Shown here: positions 20,276 through 29,617 of the stretch, piece by piece | Layout of the letters: every line of letters begins with the position of its first letter | Numbering within the stretch: position 1 is the first letter of the stretch | Assembly: GCF_003012775.1 (NCBI RefSeq) | Contig: NZ_PXYG01000013.1 | Span: forward strand, 1 to 64,000 | Length of the DNA: 64,000 nucleotides | Direction of reading: 5' to 3' | Origin: Zobellella endophytica | Lineage (GTDB): Bacteria > Pseudomonadota > Gammaproteobacteria > Enterobacterales > Aeromonadaceae | Translations under genes and position numbers: made by a program | Notes under the pieces: model-generated | Told to the model about the DNA's origin: nothing | The model's database searches: none | Seen by the model: the letters and a program-made list of their open reading frames with translations, nothing else

Positions 20276-21139
20276 ATGTCAGCACCGAACACTTATTCCG
20301 AGTTACAGGATGTGATCCGCAGCCGCTACGGCGAACTCAGCAAACGGCTGCAGCAGGTTGCCGCCTATGTGCTCGACAACACCAACAGCGTCGCCTTCGA
20401 CACCGTGGCCATCATCGCCGAACGGGCCGACGTGCCGCCTTCCACCCTGATCCGTTTCGCCAACGCCTTCGGCTACAGCGGTTTCAACGACATGAAGCAG
20501 GTGTTCCGCCGTCACCTGGTGGAGGAGACCGCCAACTATACCGACCGGGTGCGGTTGTTCCGGGAGCTGGAAGAGCAGGCCGCCCCCGAGCGCCCCGAGG
20601 AGATCCTCAACGAATTCGCCCGGGCCAATGCCCAGGCGCTGCAGCAACTGGCGGCGCAGACCTCGGCGGAGGATCTGAACAAGGCGGTGCTGGCCCTGGC
20701 CGAGGCGGAAAACATCTACGTCATCGGCCTGCGCCGCTCCTTCAGCGTCGCCACCTACCTCACCTACGCCCTGCGCCACCTCAACCGGCGCGCCTTTCTT
20801 ATCGACGGCCTGGGCGGCATGTTCAAGGAGCAGCTGGAACTGATCGGCCCCAAGGACGTGGTGGTGGCGATCAGCTTCTCGCCCTACGCCCAGGAAACCC
20901 TGGCACTGACCGAAACCGCCGCCAGCGTGGGCGCCAGGCAAATAGCCATCACCGACAGCCAGGTCAGCCCCCTGGCCTCCTTCGGCGATATCTGCTTCGT
21001 GGTCAAGGAAGCCCAGGTGGACGCCTTCCGTTCCCAGTCCGCCAGCCTGTGCCTGGTGCAGAGCCTGGCGGTGTCCCTGGCCTTCCACGACGACAGCAAT
21101 CAGAGCGATAAAAAAAAACGCGCTAACGCGCGTTTTTGA
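20276..21139 (+). CDS. iolR: RpiR-family transcriptional regulator of inositol genes
   Basis: 287 residues from the ATG at 20276 (MSAPNTYSELQDVIRSRYG), with AGAGAG upstream; the frame extends to 20156 but those residues are not family-like. The N-terminal HTH_6 domain (about 1-77) includes VAIIAERADVPPSTLIRFANAFGYSGF. A SIS sugar-phosphate binding domain (about 120-260) includes YVIGLRRSF and VVVAISFSPYAQETL. It is divergent from the inositol operon and so probably represses it, with a pathway intermediate as the inducer. The last codons (KKKRANARF) are encoded by its own transcription terminator. The symbol is by context. Confidence 0.85.
   Translation: MSAPNTYSELQDVIRSRYGELSKRLQQVAAYVLDNTNSVAFDTVAIIAERADVPPSTLIRFANAFGYSGFNDMKQVFRRHLVEETANYTDRVRLFRELEEQAAPERPEEILNEFARANAQALQQLAAQTSAEDLNKAVLALAEAENIYVIGLRRSFSVATYLTYALRHLNRRAFLIDGLGGMFKEQLELIGPKDVVVAISFSPYAQETLALTETAASVGARQIAITDSQVSPLASFGDICFVVKEAQVDAFRSQSASLCLVQSLAVSLAFHDDSNQSDKKKRANARF
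21114..21137 (+). terminator. Terminator overlapping the end of the RpiR regulator gene
   Basis: AAAAACGCG (21114-21122) pairs with CGCGTTTTT (21129-21137). The T-run ends in the first base of the TGA stop codon (21137-21139), so the whole hairpin is translated. Confidence 0.9.
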
Positions 21140-21193
21140 GTAAGGACCTGTTTGAGATCTTTGCTAAACCTGTCTGTTGAGCCCCATCGAAGC

Positions 21194-21295
21194 GGCAACA
21201 GAGTCACCTCCTCCGACGCGCTGCAAGTACGTCCATGTAAGCTCGGAAATGCCGTCGCTGGCATTTCACGGTCGGCGGAGGCGCTCCCTGTTGCC
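21194..21295. repeat. Nested-hairpin intergenic repeat, copy 2
   Basis: Outer arms GGCAACAG (21194-21201) and CTGTTGCC (21288-21295) are a perfect inverted repeat. Inside lie CTCCGACGCG / CGGTCGGCGGAG arms and the central palindrome AAATGCC-gtcgct-GGCATTT (21247-21266). The part CACGGTCGGCGGAG-GCGCTCCC matches the repeat at 14.7 kb. The 15-mer just upstream (21146-21160) is shared with 5.34 kb. Confidence 0.85.
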
Positions 21296-21353
21296 TTTCC
21301 CTGACCACCGAGCCTAGCTGAGGGCAACACCGACAGGCGCCGCCATCAAACAT

Positions 21354-21374
21354 AAGGCCGCATTGCGCGGCCTT
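21354..21374 (-). terminator. Hairpin after phoU
   Basis: AAGGCCGC (21354-21361) with GCGGCCTT (21367-21374) and a 5-nt loop, 8 bp beyond the phoU stop. The T-tract on the minus strand is weak, so termination efficiency is uncertain. Confidence 0.65.
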
Positions 21375-21381
21375 GTTGGAT

Positions 21382-22092
21382 TTATCTGTCCAGCATATTG
21401 TGAATATCTTCGTCGCTGGTATGGCGCACGTCCTTGCCCTTGACGAAGTAGATGATGTATTCGCAGATGTGCTGCACCCTGTCTCCCACCCGCTCCAGCG
21501 ACCGGGCGCACCACAGCACGTTGAGCACGTGGGGGATGGAACGCGGATCTTCCATCATGAAAGTCATCAGCTCGCGGATGATGGACTCGTATTCCCGGTC
21601 CACCTTGTCGTCTTCCTTGTGTACTTCGATGGCCGCTTCCACGTCCATGCGGGCGAAGGCGTCCAGCGCCTCGTGCAGCATCTTGACGGTACGCCGGCCC
21701 ATGTTCTCCATCGATACCAGCGGCGGCTGCTTCTTGTTGGCGTTGTCGAGCAGCATCATGCCGATGCGCTTGGCCACGTCGCCGATGCGCTCCAGATCGG
21801 TGATGGTCTTGATGATCGCCAGCACCAGGCGCAGATCCGAGGCCGCCGGCTGGCGTTTGGCGATGATGCGGGTGCACTCTTCGTCAATCTGTACTTCCAG
21901 CGCGTTGACCTTGTGATCGTTAACCACTATCTGCCGGGCCAGATCCATGTTCTGTTCATGAATGGCGGTGATGGCGTCGGCCAACTGCTGTTCGACCAGG
22001 CCGCCCATCACCAACACCTGGTTGAGCACGCCTTCCAGCTCCACGTTGAACTGGCCGGAGATATGTTTTTTCAGGTTGTTCTTGTCCATCAA
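21382..22092 (-). CDS. phoU: Phosphate-signalling protein PhoU
   Basis: 236 residues made of two three-helix PhoU repeats, with metal-binding type motifs such as [14 protein letters not shown] and [16 protein letters not shown]. It couples the Pst transporter to the PhoR kinase and keeps the Pho regulon off when phosphate is sufficient. It begins [10 protein letters not shown]; the second ATG (22089) is an equally possible start. It lies 11 bp after pstB as the last gene of pstCAB-phoU. Confidence 0.95.
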   Translation of the reverse strand: MMDKNNLKKHISGQFNVELEGVLNQVLVMGGLVEQQLADAITAIHEQNMDLARQIVVNDHKVNALEVQIDEECTRIIAKRQPAASDLRLVLAIIKTITDLERIGDVAKRIGMMLLDNANKKQPPLVSMENMGRRTVKMLHEALDAFARMDVEAAIEVHKEDDKVDREYESIIRELMTFMMEDPRSIPHVLNVLWCARSLERVGDRVQHICEYIIYFVKGKDVRHTSDEDIHNMLDR

Positions 22093-22103
22093 TTCTGTGC
22101 TCC

Positions 22104-22922
22104 TTAACCGTAGCGCCCGGTAATGTAATCTTCCGTCTTCTTCTTGCTGGGCGTGGTGAACAGGGTGTTGGTATCGGTGTATTCGATAAGCTCACCCATG
22201 TACATGAAAGCGGTATAATCCGACACCCGCGCCGCCTGCTGCATGTTGTGGGTCACGATCACCACGGTGTACTGGCTCTTGAGGGTGTTGATCAGCTCCT
22301 CGATCACCAGAGTGGAGATCGGATCCAGCGCCGAGGTCGGCTCGTCCAGCAGCAGCACTTCCGGCTCGATGGCGATGGCCCGGGCGATCACCAGCCGCTG
22401 CTGCTGGCCGCCGGACAGGCCGAAGGCGTTGTCGTGCAGCCGGTCCTTCACCTCGTCCCACAGGGCGGCGCCACGCAGGGAGCGCTCCACCGCCTCGTCC
22501 AGCCGGCGGCGATCGTTGATACCCTGCAGCCGCAGGCCGTAGACCACGTTCTCGTAGATCGACTTGGGGAAGGGATTGGGCCGCTGGAACACCATGCCCA
22601 CCCGGCGGCGCAGGGCCGCCACGTCCACGCCCTTGCCGTAGATGTTCTGGTGGTGCAGCAGGATTTCTCCCTCAATGCGGCAGCTGTCCACCAGATCGTT
22701 CATCCGGTTGATGCTGCGCAGCAGGGTGGACTTGCCGCAGCCGGACGGGCCGATGAAGGCGGTGACCTGGCCCTTGGCGATCTTCATATTGACGTTGAAC
22801 AGCGCCTGCTTCTCGCCGTAGAACAGATTCAGATCCCGCACTTCCAGTGCGATCTGCTCTTCGCTCAGGTGGCTCACGTCGAGCACGACGTCCTGGTTCA
22901 TGGTGGGTGCTACGTTAATCAT
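22104..22922 (-). CDS. pstB: Phosphate ABC transporter ATP-binding protein
   Basis: 272 residues. Walker A is GPSGCGKST, the Q-loop is in [11 protein letters not shown], the ABC signature is LSGGQQQR and Walker B is [13 protein letters not shown], followed by the [15 protein letters not shown] switch region. It powers high-affinity phosphate import. It has an N-terminal extension of about 25 residues before the usual [17 protein letters not shown] start. It lies between pstA (30-bp gap) and phoU. Confidence 0.97.
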   Translation of the reverse strand: MINVAPTMNQDVVLDVSHLSEEQIALEVRDLNLFYGEKQALFNVNMKIAKGQVTAFIGPSGCGKSTLLRSINRMNDLVDSCRIEGEILLHHQNIYGKGVDVAALRRRVGMVFQRPNPFPKSIYENVVYGLRLQGINDRRRLDEAVERSLRGAALWDEVKDRLHDNAFGLSGGQQQRLVIARAIAIEPEVLLLDEPTSALDPISTLVIEELINTLKSQYTVVIVTHNMQQAARVSDYTAFMYMGELIEYTDTNTLFTTPSKKKTEDYITGRYG

Positions 22923-22952
22923 CTTGTTACCTCAAAGCTATGGCTGTCTTGA

Positions 22953-24602
22953 TCACTGGTCAAGCGAGCGGAATTTTTCGCGCAGGTGGTTACGGATACC
23001 GATGGCGGTCAGGTTGAGCCCCACGATCACGGTCACCAGCAGGAAGGAAGTCGCGTACACCAGGGGCCGCGCCGCCTCCACATTCGGGCTCTGGAAGCCC
23101 ACGTCGTAAATATGAAAGCCCAGGTGCATGAACTTGCGCTCCACATGCAGGTAGGGGAAGTTGCCATCCACCGGCAGGCTGGGCGCCAGTTTCACTACCC
23201 CCACCAGCATCAGCGGCGCCACTTCACCGGCGGCCCGGGCGATGGCCAGGATAAGGCCGGTCATGATCGCCGGGCTGGCCATGGGGATGACGATGCGCCA
23301 CAGGGTTTCCGCCTTGGTGGCCCCCAGTGCCAGCGAGCCCTGGCGTACCGCGCTGGGAATCCGCGACAGGCCTTCTTCGGTGGAGACGATCACCACCGGC
23401 AGAGTCAGTATGGCCAGGGTCAGGGCCGACCACAGCACCCCGGGCGATCCGAAAGTGGGCGTGGGCAGGGCTTCCGGATAGAACAGCCGGTCGAGAGAGC
23501 CGCCCAACATGTACACGAAAAAGCCAAGGCCGAACACCCCGTACACGATGGAGGGCACGCCCGCCAGGTTGATCACCGCGATGCGGATGATCTTGGTCAG
23601 GCTGTTCTTGCCTGCGTACTCGTGCAGGTAGATGGCCGCCACCACCCCCAGCGGGGTGACAATGATGGCCATCAGGATCACCATGAACACGGTGCCGAAA
23701 ATCGCCGGGAAGACGCCGCCTTCGGTGTTGGCTTCCCGCGGCTCGCCGGTGATGAACTTGCCGATCTGCTGGAACCAGTGGCCGGTTTTGGCCATGGGCC
23801 CCATGTCGTTGGGCCAGGCCACGTCCAGGATCTCGCCGAGCGACAGGGTCACTTCCTGGCCACGCATGTCGCGGATCACCACGTTATCGCGGCGGGCCTG
23901 GTCACGCATGGCGAACAGCTCCCGCTCCAGCACCTGGTAGTCGGCGCGCAGCTGCTGCTCCCGGGCCTGGATGCCGGCAATGGCTTCCTCGGTGGCGTTG
24001 CCCTCCAGCTCCAGCTTGCGCTGTTGCAGACGCAGCTTTTCCAGCTGGAAGTTGATCTTGCCGATGTCGCCCCGCTGCAGGCTCTTCATCCGGTCGTTGA
24101 GCTCGAGCACCCGCTCGATACGACGTTGCAGCTGCTCACGCACATCCCCGCCCACGGCCCGATCGCCTTCCAGCACCCGTTCCACGTAGCCGTAAAAGTT
24201 GCCGTGGTTGGAACGTTCGATCACCGCCAGCCCGGCCGGGGTTTCCCGGGAGACAATATCGGTTTCCAGCAACCAGCGGAAATCGAGCGGCACGAACTCC
24301 CGGTTACCGGTTTTGATCAGGTAGCGATCCAGAGTGTCTGAAGTCACCCCTTCCAGGCTCAGCCCCGAGCCGCGCAGCTGGGCCACGGGCACGGTTTCCC
24401 GGTCGTGGATTTCGCCGATCACCGTATGGCGCTCCCCCTCGGGCGACGTCAGTTGCCATTCATAGATGGTATGGGGCCAGAAATAGGTGAGGCCACGCCA
24501 GCCGATCAGCAGCAGCAGGCCGAGTACCGCCACCAGGCTGAGGCTGACGGCACCGCCGGTCAGCCAGATCCAGGGCGCCCCTGATTTGAACCATTTACTC
24601 AT
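22953..24602 (-). CDS. pstA: Phosphate ABC transporter permease PstA, long form
   Basis: 549 residues, far longer than E. coli PstA (about 296). After an N-terminal membrane helix (about 15-38) comes a roughly 230-residue extracytoplasmic region with coiled-coil character (RIERVLELNDRMKSLQRGDIGKINFQLEKL, given here only in part: NDRMKSLQRGDIGK). The permease domain with its EAA-like loop (LGATKAETLWRIVIPMASPAI) occupies the C-terminal half. Long PstA forms occur in Pseudomonas, Vibrio and Shewanella. It is 15 bp downstream of pstC and co-transcribed. Confidence 0.94.
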   Translation of the reverse strand: MSKWFKSGAPWIWLTGGAVSLSLVAVLGLLLLIGWRGLTYFWPHTIYEWQLTSPEGERHTVIGEIHDRETVPVAQLRGSGLSLEGVTSDTLDRYLIKTGNREFVPLDFRWLLETDIVSRETPAGLAVIERSNHGNFYGYVERVLEGDRAVGGDVREQLQRRIERVLELNDRMKSLQRGDIGKINFQLEKLRLQQRKLELEGNATEEAIAGIQAREQQLRADYQVLERELFAMRDQARRDNVVIRDMRGQEVTLSLGEILDVAWPNDMGPMAKTGHWFQQIGKFITGEPREANTEGGVFPAIFGTVFMVILMAIIVTPLGVVAAIYLHEYAGKNSLTKIIRIAVINLAGVPSIVYGVFGLGFFVYMLGGSLDRLFYPEALPTPTFGSPGVLWSALTLAILTLPVVIVSTEEGLSRIPSAVRQGSLALGATKAETLWRIVIPMASPAIMTGLILAIARAAGEVAPLMLVGVVKLAPSLPVDGNFPYLHVERKFMHLGFHIYDVGFQSPNVEAARPLVYATSFLLVTVIVGLNLTAIGIRNHLREKFRSLDQ

Positions 24603-24617
24603 GAGTCGTCTCGCCCC

Positions 24618-26837
24618 TTACATTGAGCTGTATTTGTCACGCAGTCGCTGACGAACGAATTCCGCGACCGTGTTGAACATGAAGGTGAACACAAAGAGCA
24701 CGAAGGCCGCCAGGAACAGCACCCGGTAATGGGAGCTGTTCACTTCCGCCTCCGGCATTTCCACCGCGATGTTGGCGGCCAGGGTACGCATGCCGTTGAA
24801 GATGCTGAAATCCATCACCGGGGTATTGCCGGTGGCCATCAGCACTATCATGGTCTCGCCCACGGCCCGACCCAGGCCCATCATCACCGCTGAGAAAATA
24901 CCGGGGCTGGCGGTCAGCATCACCACCCGGATCAGGGTCTGCCAAGGCGTGGCGCCCAGGGCCAGGGAGCCGTTGGTCAGGTGCTTGGGCACCGAAAACA
25001 CCGCGTCTTCGGCGATGGAGAAGATAGTGGGAATGACCGCGAAGCCCATGGCGATGCCCACCACCAGGGAGTTGCGCTGGTCGAAGCCGATGCCCAGCTC
25101 GTTGGTGAGGAAGCCGCGGGCGTTGCCGCCGAAGAACAGGTTCTCCACCACCGGGCTGAAGGCGAAGGAGGCCCAGCCCACCAGGATCACCACCGGCAAC
25201 AGCAGCACGCTCTGCCAGCCCTCCGGCACCGCGTCCTTGATGTGCTTGGGCAGGTGATGCCAGACGAAGGCCATCAGCAGGATCGACAGCGGCAGCATCA
25301 CCAGCAGGATGACTATACCCGGCAGGTGGGTCTCGATCAGCGGCGCCAGCCAGAGCCCGGCCAGGAAGCCGAGGATAACGGTGGGCAGCGCCTCCATGAT
25401 CTCCACCGTCGGCTTGACGACCTTGCGCAGCCCCGGCGACATGAAGTAGGCGGTATAGACGGCGCCGGCGATGGCGATGGGCACCGCGAACAGCAGCGCG
25501 TAGAAGGCGGCCTTGATGGTGCCAAAGGAGATGGGCACCAGGCTCAGCTTGGCCTCGAAGTCGCTGCTGCCGGAGGTGGACTGCCACACGTACTGGGGCT
25601 CGGGATAGCCTTCGTACCAGACCTTGGTCCACATGGCGCGCCAGGTCACTTCCGGGTGCTCGTTTTCCACATGGAAGCTGGACAGCCGGTCACCCTCGAG
25701 CACCAGCAGCAGGCTGTTGCGCGGGGACATGGCCAGGGCGGACACGGACTCGCCGGCCAGCTTGCCGGAGAACAGCCGCGAGCCGCCGGTGGTGTGGAAA
25801 ATGTCCAGGCTGCCATTGTCGGAAACGGTGGCGAAGCCCTTGCGGTTCAGTTCCGGCGCTATCCGGCTGATACGGCCTTCGGCCTGGAACTCACGGATAA
25901 AGGTGAATTCACGCTTGCCGTCCCTGGTCACCTCGAACCACTGGGACACCGCGCCATTGTCGTTGGCGACCAGCAGCGAGTTGCCGCCGGACAGCAGGGT
26001 CATGGTGGTGATGTTGCCGCCGACGGCGTTCATGTCGAGCACATTGCGCAGCCGCACCTTGCCGATGTTGCGCACGTCGTAGATGGACACCTCGTTGCCG
26101 CTGCGCGCGAACAGGAAGCGCAGGTTGGGAGTCAGCAGCAGTTGGTCCACCTGCTCGGGCAGGCCGGGGATGGCCACCTGCTCGGGCGCCAGCTCGATCT
26201 CGCCGGTAATGAAGTTTTCCTTGCCGGAGAAGCGGGTCAGAATGCCACTGCCGTCGGCGGTCACGGCCGCCGCCAGCAGGTCGTTACCGTTCTGGGCGAA
26301 CGCCAGCCGGCTCAGGCTGCGGCCCTGCTCGTCCAGCACCAGGGGAGCCTCCCCGAAGGGATAGACGGCTTCGGGGATGATGGTCCGGATATTGTCCGGA
26401 TAACTGACGTTGAACTTGGGCGCCACCACCCGGAAGCGGCCGTCGTCCTGACCATAGGCCACCATGTTGCCGGACTGGCTGCGGGCCACGCTGGTGATGT
26501 TGCCGGGAATGCGGATACGCTGCAGGTGCTTGCCTTGCAGCGGCAGGGAGTAGAAATTGACCTCCCCGTCGTCGTTGAAGCGATAAACCAGCTCGTTCTG
26601 CTCTTCCACCCCCAGCAGCACCGTCTCGCCGCCGCCCGCCAGGGTCAGCTGCTGGCCGGGTTCAACGCGGGCGCCGTCGAAAATCGGCTTCACCACGTAC
26701 AACAGGTAAAAGAAGATCAGTAGCAGGGCAACCAGCACCAGTATCCCACCGGTGGTTACCCCTATTTGCGCCAGCCTGTCTTTCAGCCAGCGTCCCTTGC
26801 TGCCCGACAGCGCTATGGTTTGGGTTTCGGTTGACAT
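24618..26837 (-). CDS. pstC: Phosphate ABC transporter permease PstC, long form
   Basis: 739 residues versus about 319 in E. coli. One N-terminal helix (about 33-52) is followed by a large periplasmic domain of about 370 residues with repeated strand patterns (SLDIFHTTGGSRLF, SALAMSPRNSLLLVL) that look like a beta-propeller. The C-terminal permease part contains MEALPTVILGFLAG and the EAA-type LGATPWQTLIRVVMLTASPGI. It is the first gene of pstC-pstA-pstB-phoU, with a Pho box and -10 upstream. The periplasmic subunit gene pstS is 10 kb away rather than in this operon. Confidence 0.94.
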   Translation of the reverse strand: MSTETQTIALSGSKGRWLKDRLAQIGVTTGGILVLVALLLIFFYLLYVVKPIFDGARVEPGQQLTLAGGGETVLLGVEEQNELVYRFNDDGEVNFYSLPLQGKHLQRIRIPGNITSVARSQSGNMVAYGQDDGRFRVVAPKFNVSYPDNIRTIIPEAVYPFGEAPLVLDEQGRSLSRLAFAQNGNDLLAAAVTADGSGILTRFSGKENFITGEIELAPEQVAIPGLPEQVDQLLLTPNLRFLFARSGNEVSIYDVRNIGKVRLRNVLDMNAVGGNITTMTLLSGGNSLLVANDNGAVSQWFEVTRDGKREFTFIREFQAEGRISRIAPELNRKGFATVSDNGSLDIFHTTGGSRLFSGKLAGESVSALAMSPRNSLLLVLEGDRLSSFHVENEHPEVTWRAMWTKVWYEGYPEPQYVWQSTSGSSDFEAKLSLVPISFGTIKAAFYALLFAVPIAIAGAVYTAYFMSPGLRKVVKPTVEIMEALPTVILGFLAGLWLAPLIETHLPGIVILLVMLPLSILLMAFVWHHLPKHIKDAVPEGWQSVLLLPVVILVGWASFAFSPVVENLFFGGNARGFLTNELGIGFDQRNSLVVGIAMGFAVIPTIFSIAEDAVFSVPKHLTNGSLALGATPWQTLIRVVMLTASPGIFSAVMMGLGRAVGETMIVLMATGNTPVMDFSIFNGMRTLAANIAVEMPEAEVNSSHYRVLFLAAFVLFVFTFMFNTVAEFVRQRLRDKYSSM

Positions 26838-26868
26838 CAGTCACCTCGATAGATTTCCAGTTAGCGGC

Positions 26869-26902
26869 ATTATATGGCGCACAGATGACAGTTTTGTTAC
26901 AC
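26869..26902 (-). promoter_or_regulatory. Pho box and -10 of the pstC operon
   Basis: Read on the minus strand: GTGTAACAAAA (26892-26902) and CTGTCATCTGT (26881-26891) form two 11-bp direct half-sites as in PhoB boxes. After 6 nt comes a perfect TATAAT (26869-26874). No -35 hexamer is needed at PhoB-dependent promoters. The box is also upstream of the divergent gcvR-like gene. Confidence 0.8.
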
Positions 26903-26980
26903 CCGGGCAGGCAAATGGCAGTCTGTTAAAACAAACAAAAGGGTGTATCTTAAAAGTGCCCAACAGCGAGGAGAATGCCT

Positions 26981-27481
26981 ATGAAAACCCTGGTCGCCAC
27001 CCTGATAGGTCCCGACAAGACCGGCCTGGTCAAACAACTGGCCGCCCTCATCAAACAGCATCACGGCAGCTGGCAGGCCAGTGCCATGAGCGAGCTGGCC
27101 GGCCACTTCGCCGGCATCGTCGAGATCCGGGTGCCCGAGGAGCACAGCCAGGCGCTGAGCCGGGCCCTGACCCAGTTGCCCGAGTTCCAGGTGCAACTGG
27201 TGGAAGGCCAGGGCAAGGCCCCCCAGGGCCAGAGCCTGACCTTGACCGTCACCGCCAACGATCGCCTCGGCATCATCGACGAGGTCACCGATATCCTCAA
27301 CAGCCTCAATATCAGCGTCAAGACCCTGAAGACCGACAGCCACCCGGCCCCGGTCACCGGCATCATGCTGTTCGAAGCACAGAGCACCCTGATCCTGCCC
27401 CACGGCCAGACCCTGGGTGACCTGCAGGCCCGGCTGGAAGCCCTGAGCGACGATCTGGTGGTCGACATCGACATTGCCTGA
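26981..27481 (+). CDS. Two-ACT-domain protein, GcvR-like
   Basis: 166 residues from the ATG at 26981 (MKTLVATLIGPDKTGLV), with GAGGAG 7-8 nt upstream; an ATG at 26975 is too close to that site. Two ACT domains: residues 1-80 and about 88-166 (LTVTANDRLGIIDEVTDILNS). The family includes GcvR, which restrains GcvA at the glycine-cleavage operon by binding glycine. It lies between pstC (divergent) and ppk, with the ppk Pho box overlapping its stop codon. A role in glycine or serine regulation is a family-level inference. Confidence 0.8.
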   Translation: MKTLVATLIGPDKTGLVKQLAALIKQHHGSWQASAMSELAGHFAGIVEIRVPEEHSQALSRALTQLPEFQVQLVEGQGKAPQGQSLTLTVTANDRLGIIDEVTDILNSLNISVKTLKTDSHPAPVTGIMLFEAQSTLILPHGQTLGDLQARLEALSDDLVVDIDIA

Positions 27482-27482
27482 G

Positions 27483-27517
27483 CCGTCACAAAAACGTCAT
27501 AAAACTCTGTCATAAAA
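27483..27517 (+). promoter_or_regulatory. Pho box of ppk with a third half-site
   Basis: CCGTCACAAAA (27483-27493) and ACGTCATAAAA (27494-27504) are 11-bp spaced half-sites. A third, CTCTGTCATAAAA, ends at 27517 and is out of phase by 2 bp. CATAAA (27511-27516) lies 6 nt after the second half-site and could be the -10. The box overlaps the end of the gcvR-like gene. Confidence 0.7.
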
Positions 27518-27556
27518 GTGGCTTGAAACTGACATATCCCGATGACAGGAATAATA

Positions 27557-29611
27557 ATGAGCACGGACAAATGGTATCTGGACAAGGAGCTGAGCTGGCT
27601 GTCGTTTAACGAGCGGGTGCTGCAGGAAGCCATGGACAAGAGCGTCCCCCTGGTGGAACGGGTGCGCTTCCTGGGCATCTTCTCCAACAACCAGGACGAG
27701 TTCTTCCGGGTCCGGGTGTCCGACGTCAAACGCCAGGTGATGATCGACGCGGATCAGGGCAAGACCAACGGCGCCGCCTCCCTGCTCAGGAATATCCAGC
27801 AGAAGGTGATCAAGCTCTCCAACACCTTCGACGAGGTCTACAAGGAACTGATCGTCACCCTGGCCCGGCAGAACATCTTCCTGCTCAACGAAAACCAGCT
27901 GTCGCCCGAGCAAGAAGCCTGGGCCAAACGCTACTTCGAGGACGAAGTTCGCGCCTACCTGTCCCCCATCATACTGCGCGCCGAGATCGATCCGGTGCGC
28001 TTTCTCAAGGACGAGTACACCTACATCTGTGTGGGCATGATCAAGGACGAGGAGCGACATTACGCCCTGGTGGAAATTCCCACCGACGTGCTGCCCCGCT
28101 TCGTGGTGCTGCCGCCGGGCAAGAGCCGGCGCAAGAAAAGCATCATCATCATGGATAACGTGATCCGCCTGTGCCTGAACGAGCTGTTCGCCGGCTTCTT
28201 CGAGTACGACGACATCCACGCCTACTCCTTCAAGATGACCCGGGACGCGGAATACGATCTGTCCGATCAGCTCGATCAGAGCCTGCTCGAGAAGATGAGC
28301 GACGGCCTCAAGCAGCGCCTCACCGCCCTGCCGGTGCGCTTCGTACACGACCGGGAAATGCCGCCGGAGATGGTGCAGACCCTGGTGCGCAAGCTCAAGA
28401 TCCAGGGCCACGACGCGGTGATGTCCGGCGGGCGCTACCACAACTTCAAGGACTTCATCGGCTTTCCCAATGTCGGTCGCAAGCACCTGGTGAACAAGCC
28501 ACAGCCTGCGCTCAAGTGCCGGGAGTTCCAGGACAGTCCCTCTTCCTTCGATGCCATCCGCCGGCGCGACATCCTGCTGTATTTCCCCTATCACAGCTTC
28601 AGCCACGTCACCGAGTTCATCCGCCAGTCCTCCTTCGACCCGGCGGTGCTCAGCATCAAGATGAACGTGTACCGGGTGGCTTCGCTGTCGCGCATCATGT
28701 ATTCGCTGATGGACGCGGCCAACAACGGCAAGAAGGTGACCGTGGTAATCGAGCTGCGTGCCCGTTTCGACGAGGCGGCCAACATCGAGTGGGCCAAGCG
28801 GCTGACCGAAGCCGGCATCGGCGTGGAGTTCGGGGTGCCGAGCCTCAAGGTGCACTCCAAGCTGTGCCTGGTCACCCGCCGCGAGGGGGAGCAACTGGTG
28901 CAGTACGCCCATGTGGGCACCGGCAACTTCAACGAGAAAACCGCCAACATCTACACCGACTTCTCGCTGCTGACCGCCAATCCGGAGATCACGGGCGAGG
29001 TGGCGGCGGTGTTCGACTTCATCCGCCAGCCCTATCGCCGGGTCAAGTTCAACCACCTGCTGGTGTCGCCGCTCAATTCCCGGCGCGGCCTGTACAGCAT
29101 GATCGACGCGGAGATCGCCAACGCCCGCCAGGGCCTGCCCGCCGGACTGGTGCTCAAGCTCAACAACCTGGTCGACAAGGGCCTGATCAACCGTCTCTAC
29201 GGCGCCAGCCAGGCCGGGGTGAAGATCGATCTTATCGTGCGCGGCATGTGCTCGCTGGTGCCGGGAGTGGAAGGCGTCAGCGACAATATCCGCGCCATCA
29301 GCATCGTGGACCGCTACCTGGAGCACCCGCGGGTGATGGTGTTCCACAACAACGGCCAGCCGAAGGTCTATATTTCCTCCGCCGACTGGATGACCCGCAA
29401 CCTGGACTTCCGGGTAGAGGTGGCCACCCCCATCCTGGATCCGGAGCTGCGCCAGCGAATTATCGATATCCTCGATATCCAGCTCAACGACACCACCAAA
29501 GCCAGAATTTTGGACTTCGAGCAAACGAATCATTATGTCGAGCGCGGTAACCGGCGTAAAATCCGTTCCCAGACCGTTATTTATGACTATCTCAAGGCTC
29601 TGGAGGGATAA
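27557..29611 (+). CDS. ppk: Polyphosphate kinase 1
   Basis: 684 residues from the ATG at 27557 ([21 protein letters not shown]), with AGGA 7 nt upstream; an ATG at 27542 lies before this site. It makes and degrades polyphosphate from ATP. The family domains are an N-terminal helical domain, a head domain, and two phospholipase-D-like C-terminal domains. The autophosphorylated histidine is expected in [16 protein letters not shown], and the second in [23 protein letters not shown]. It is followed by ppx after 6 bp, so the two form an operon. Confidence 0.97.
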   Translation: MSTDKWYLDKELSWLSFNERVLQEAMDKSVPLVERVRFLGIFSNNQDEFFRVRVSDVKRQVMIDADQGKTNGAASLLRNIQQKVIKLSNTFDEVYKELIVTLARQNIFLLNENQLSPEQEAWAKRYFEDEVRAYLSPIILRAEIDPVRFLKDEYTYICVGMIKDEERHYALVEIPTDVLPRFVVLPPGKSRRKKSIIIMDNVIRLCLNELFAGFFEYDDIHAYSFKMTRDAEYDLSDQLDQSLLEKMSDGLKQRLTALPVRFVHDREMPPEMVQTLVRKLKIQGHDAVMSGGRYHNFKDFIGFPNVGRKHLVNKPQPALKCREFQDSPSSFDAIRRRDILLYFPYHSFSHVTEFIRQSSFDPAVLSIKMNVYRVASLSRIMYSLMDAANNGKKVTVVIELRARFDEAANIEWAKRLTEAGIGVEFGVPSLKVHSKLCLVTRREGEQLVQYAHVGTGNFNEKTANIYTDFSLLTANPEITGEVAAVFDFIRQPYRRVKFNHLLVSPLNSRRGLYSMIDAEIANARQGLPAGLVLKLNNLVDKGLINRLYGASQAGVKIDLIVRGMCSLVPGVEGVSDNIRAISIVDRYLEHPRVMVFHNNGQPKVYISSADWMTRNLDFRVEVATPILDPELRQRIIDILDIQLNDTTKARILDFEQTNHYVERGNRRKIRSQTVIYDYLKALEG

Positions 29612-29617
29612 CCGCGC

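Noticed and set aside
27497-29533. 678-residue minus-strand frame
   Set aside because: Antisense to ppk; no motifs.
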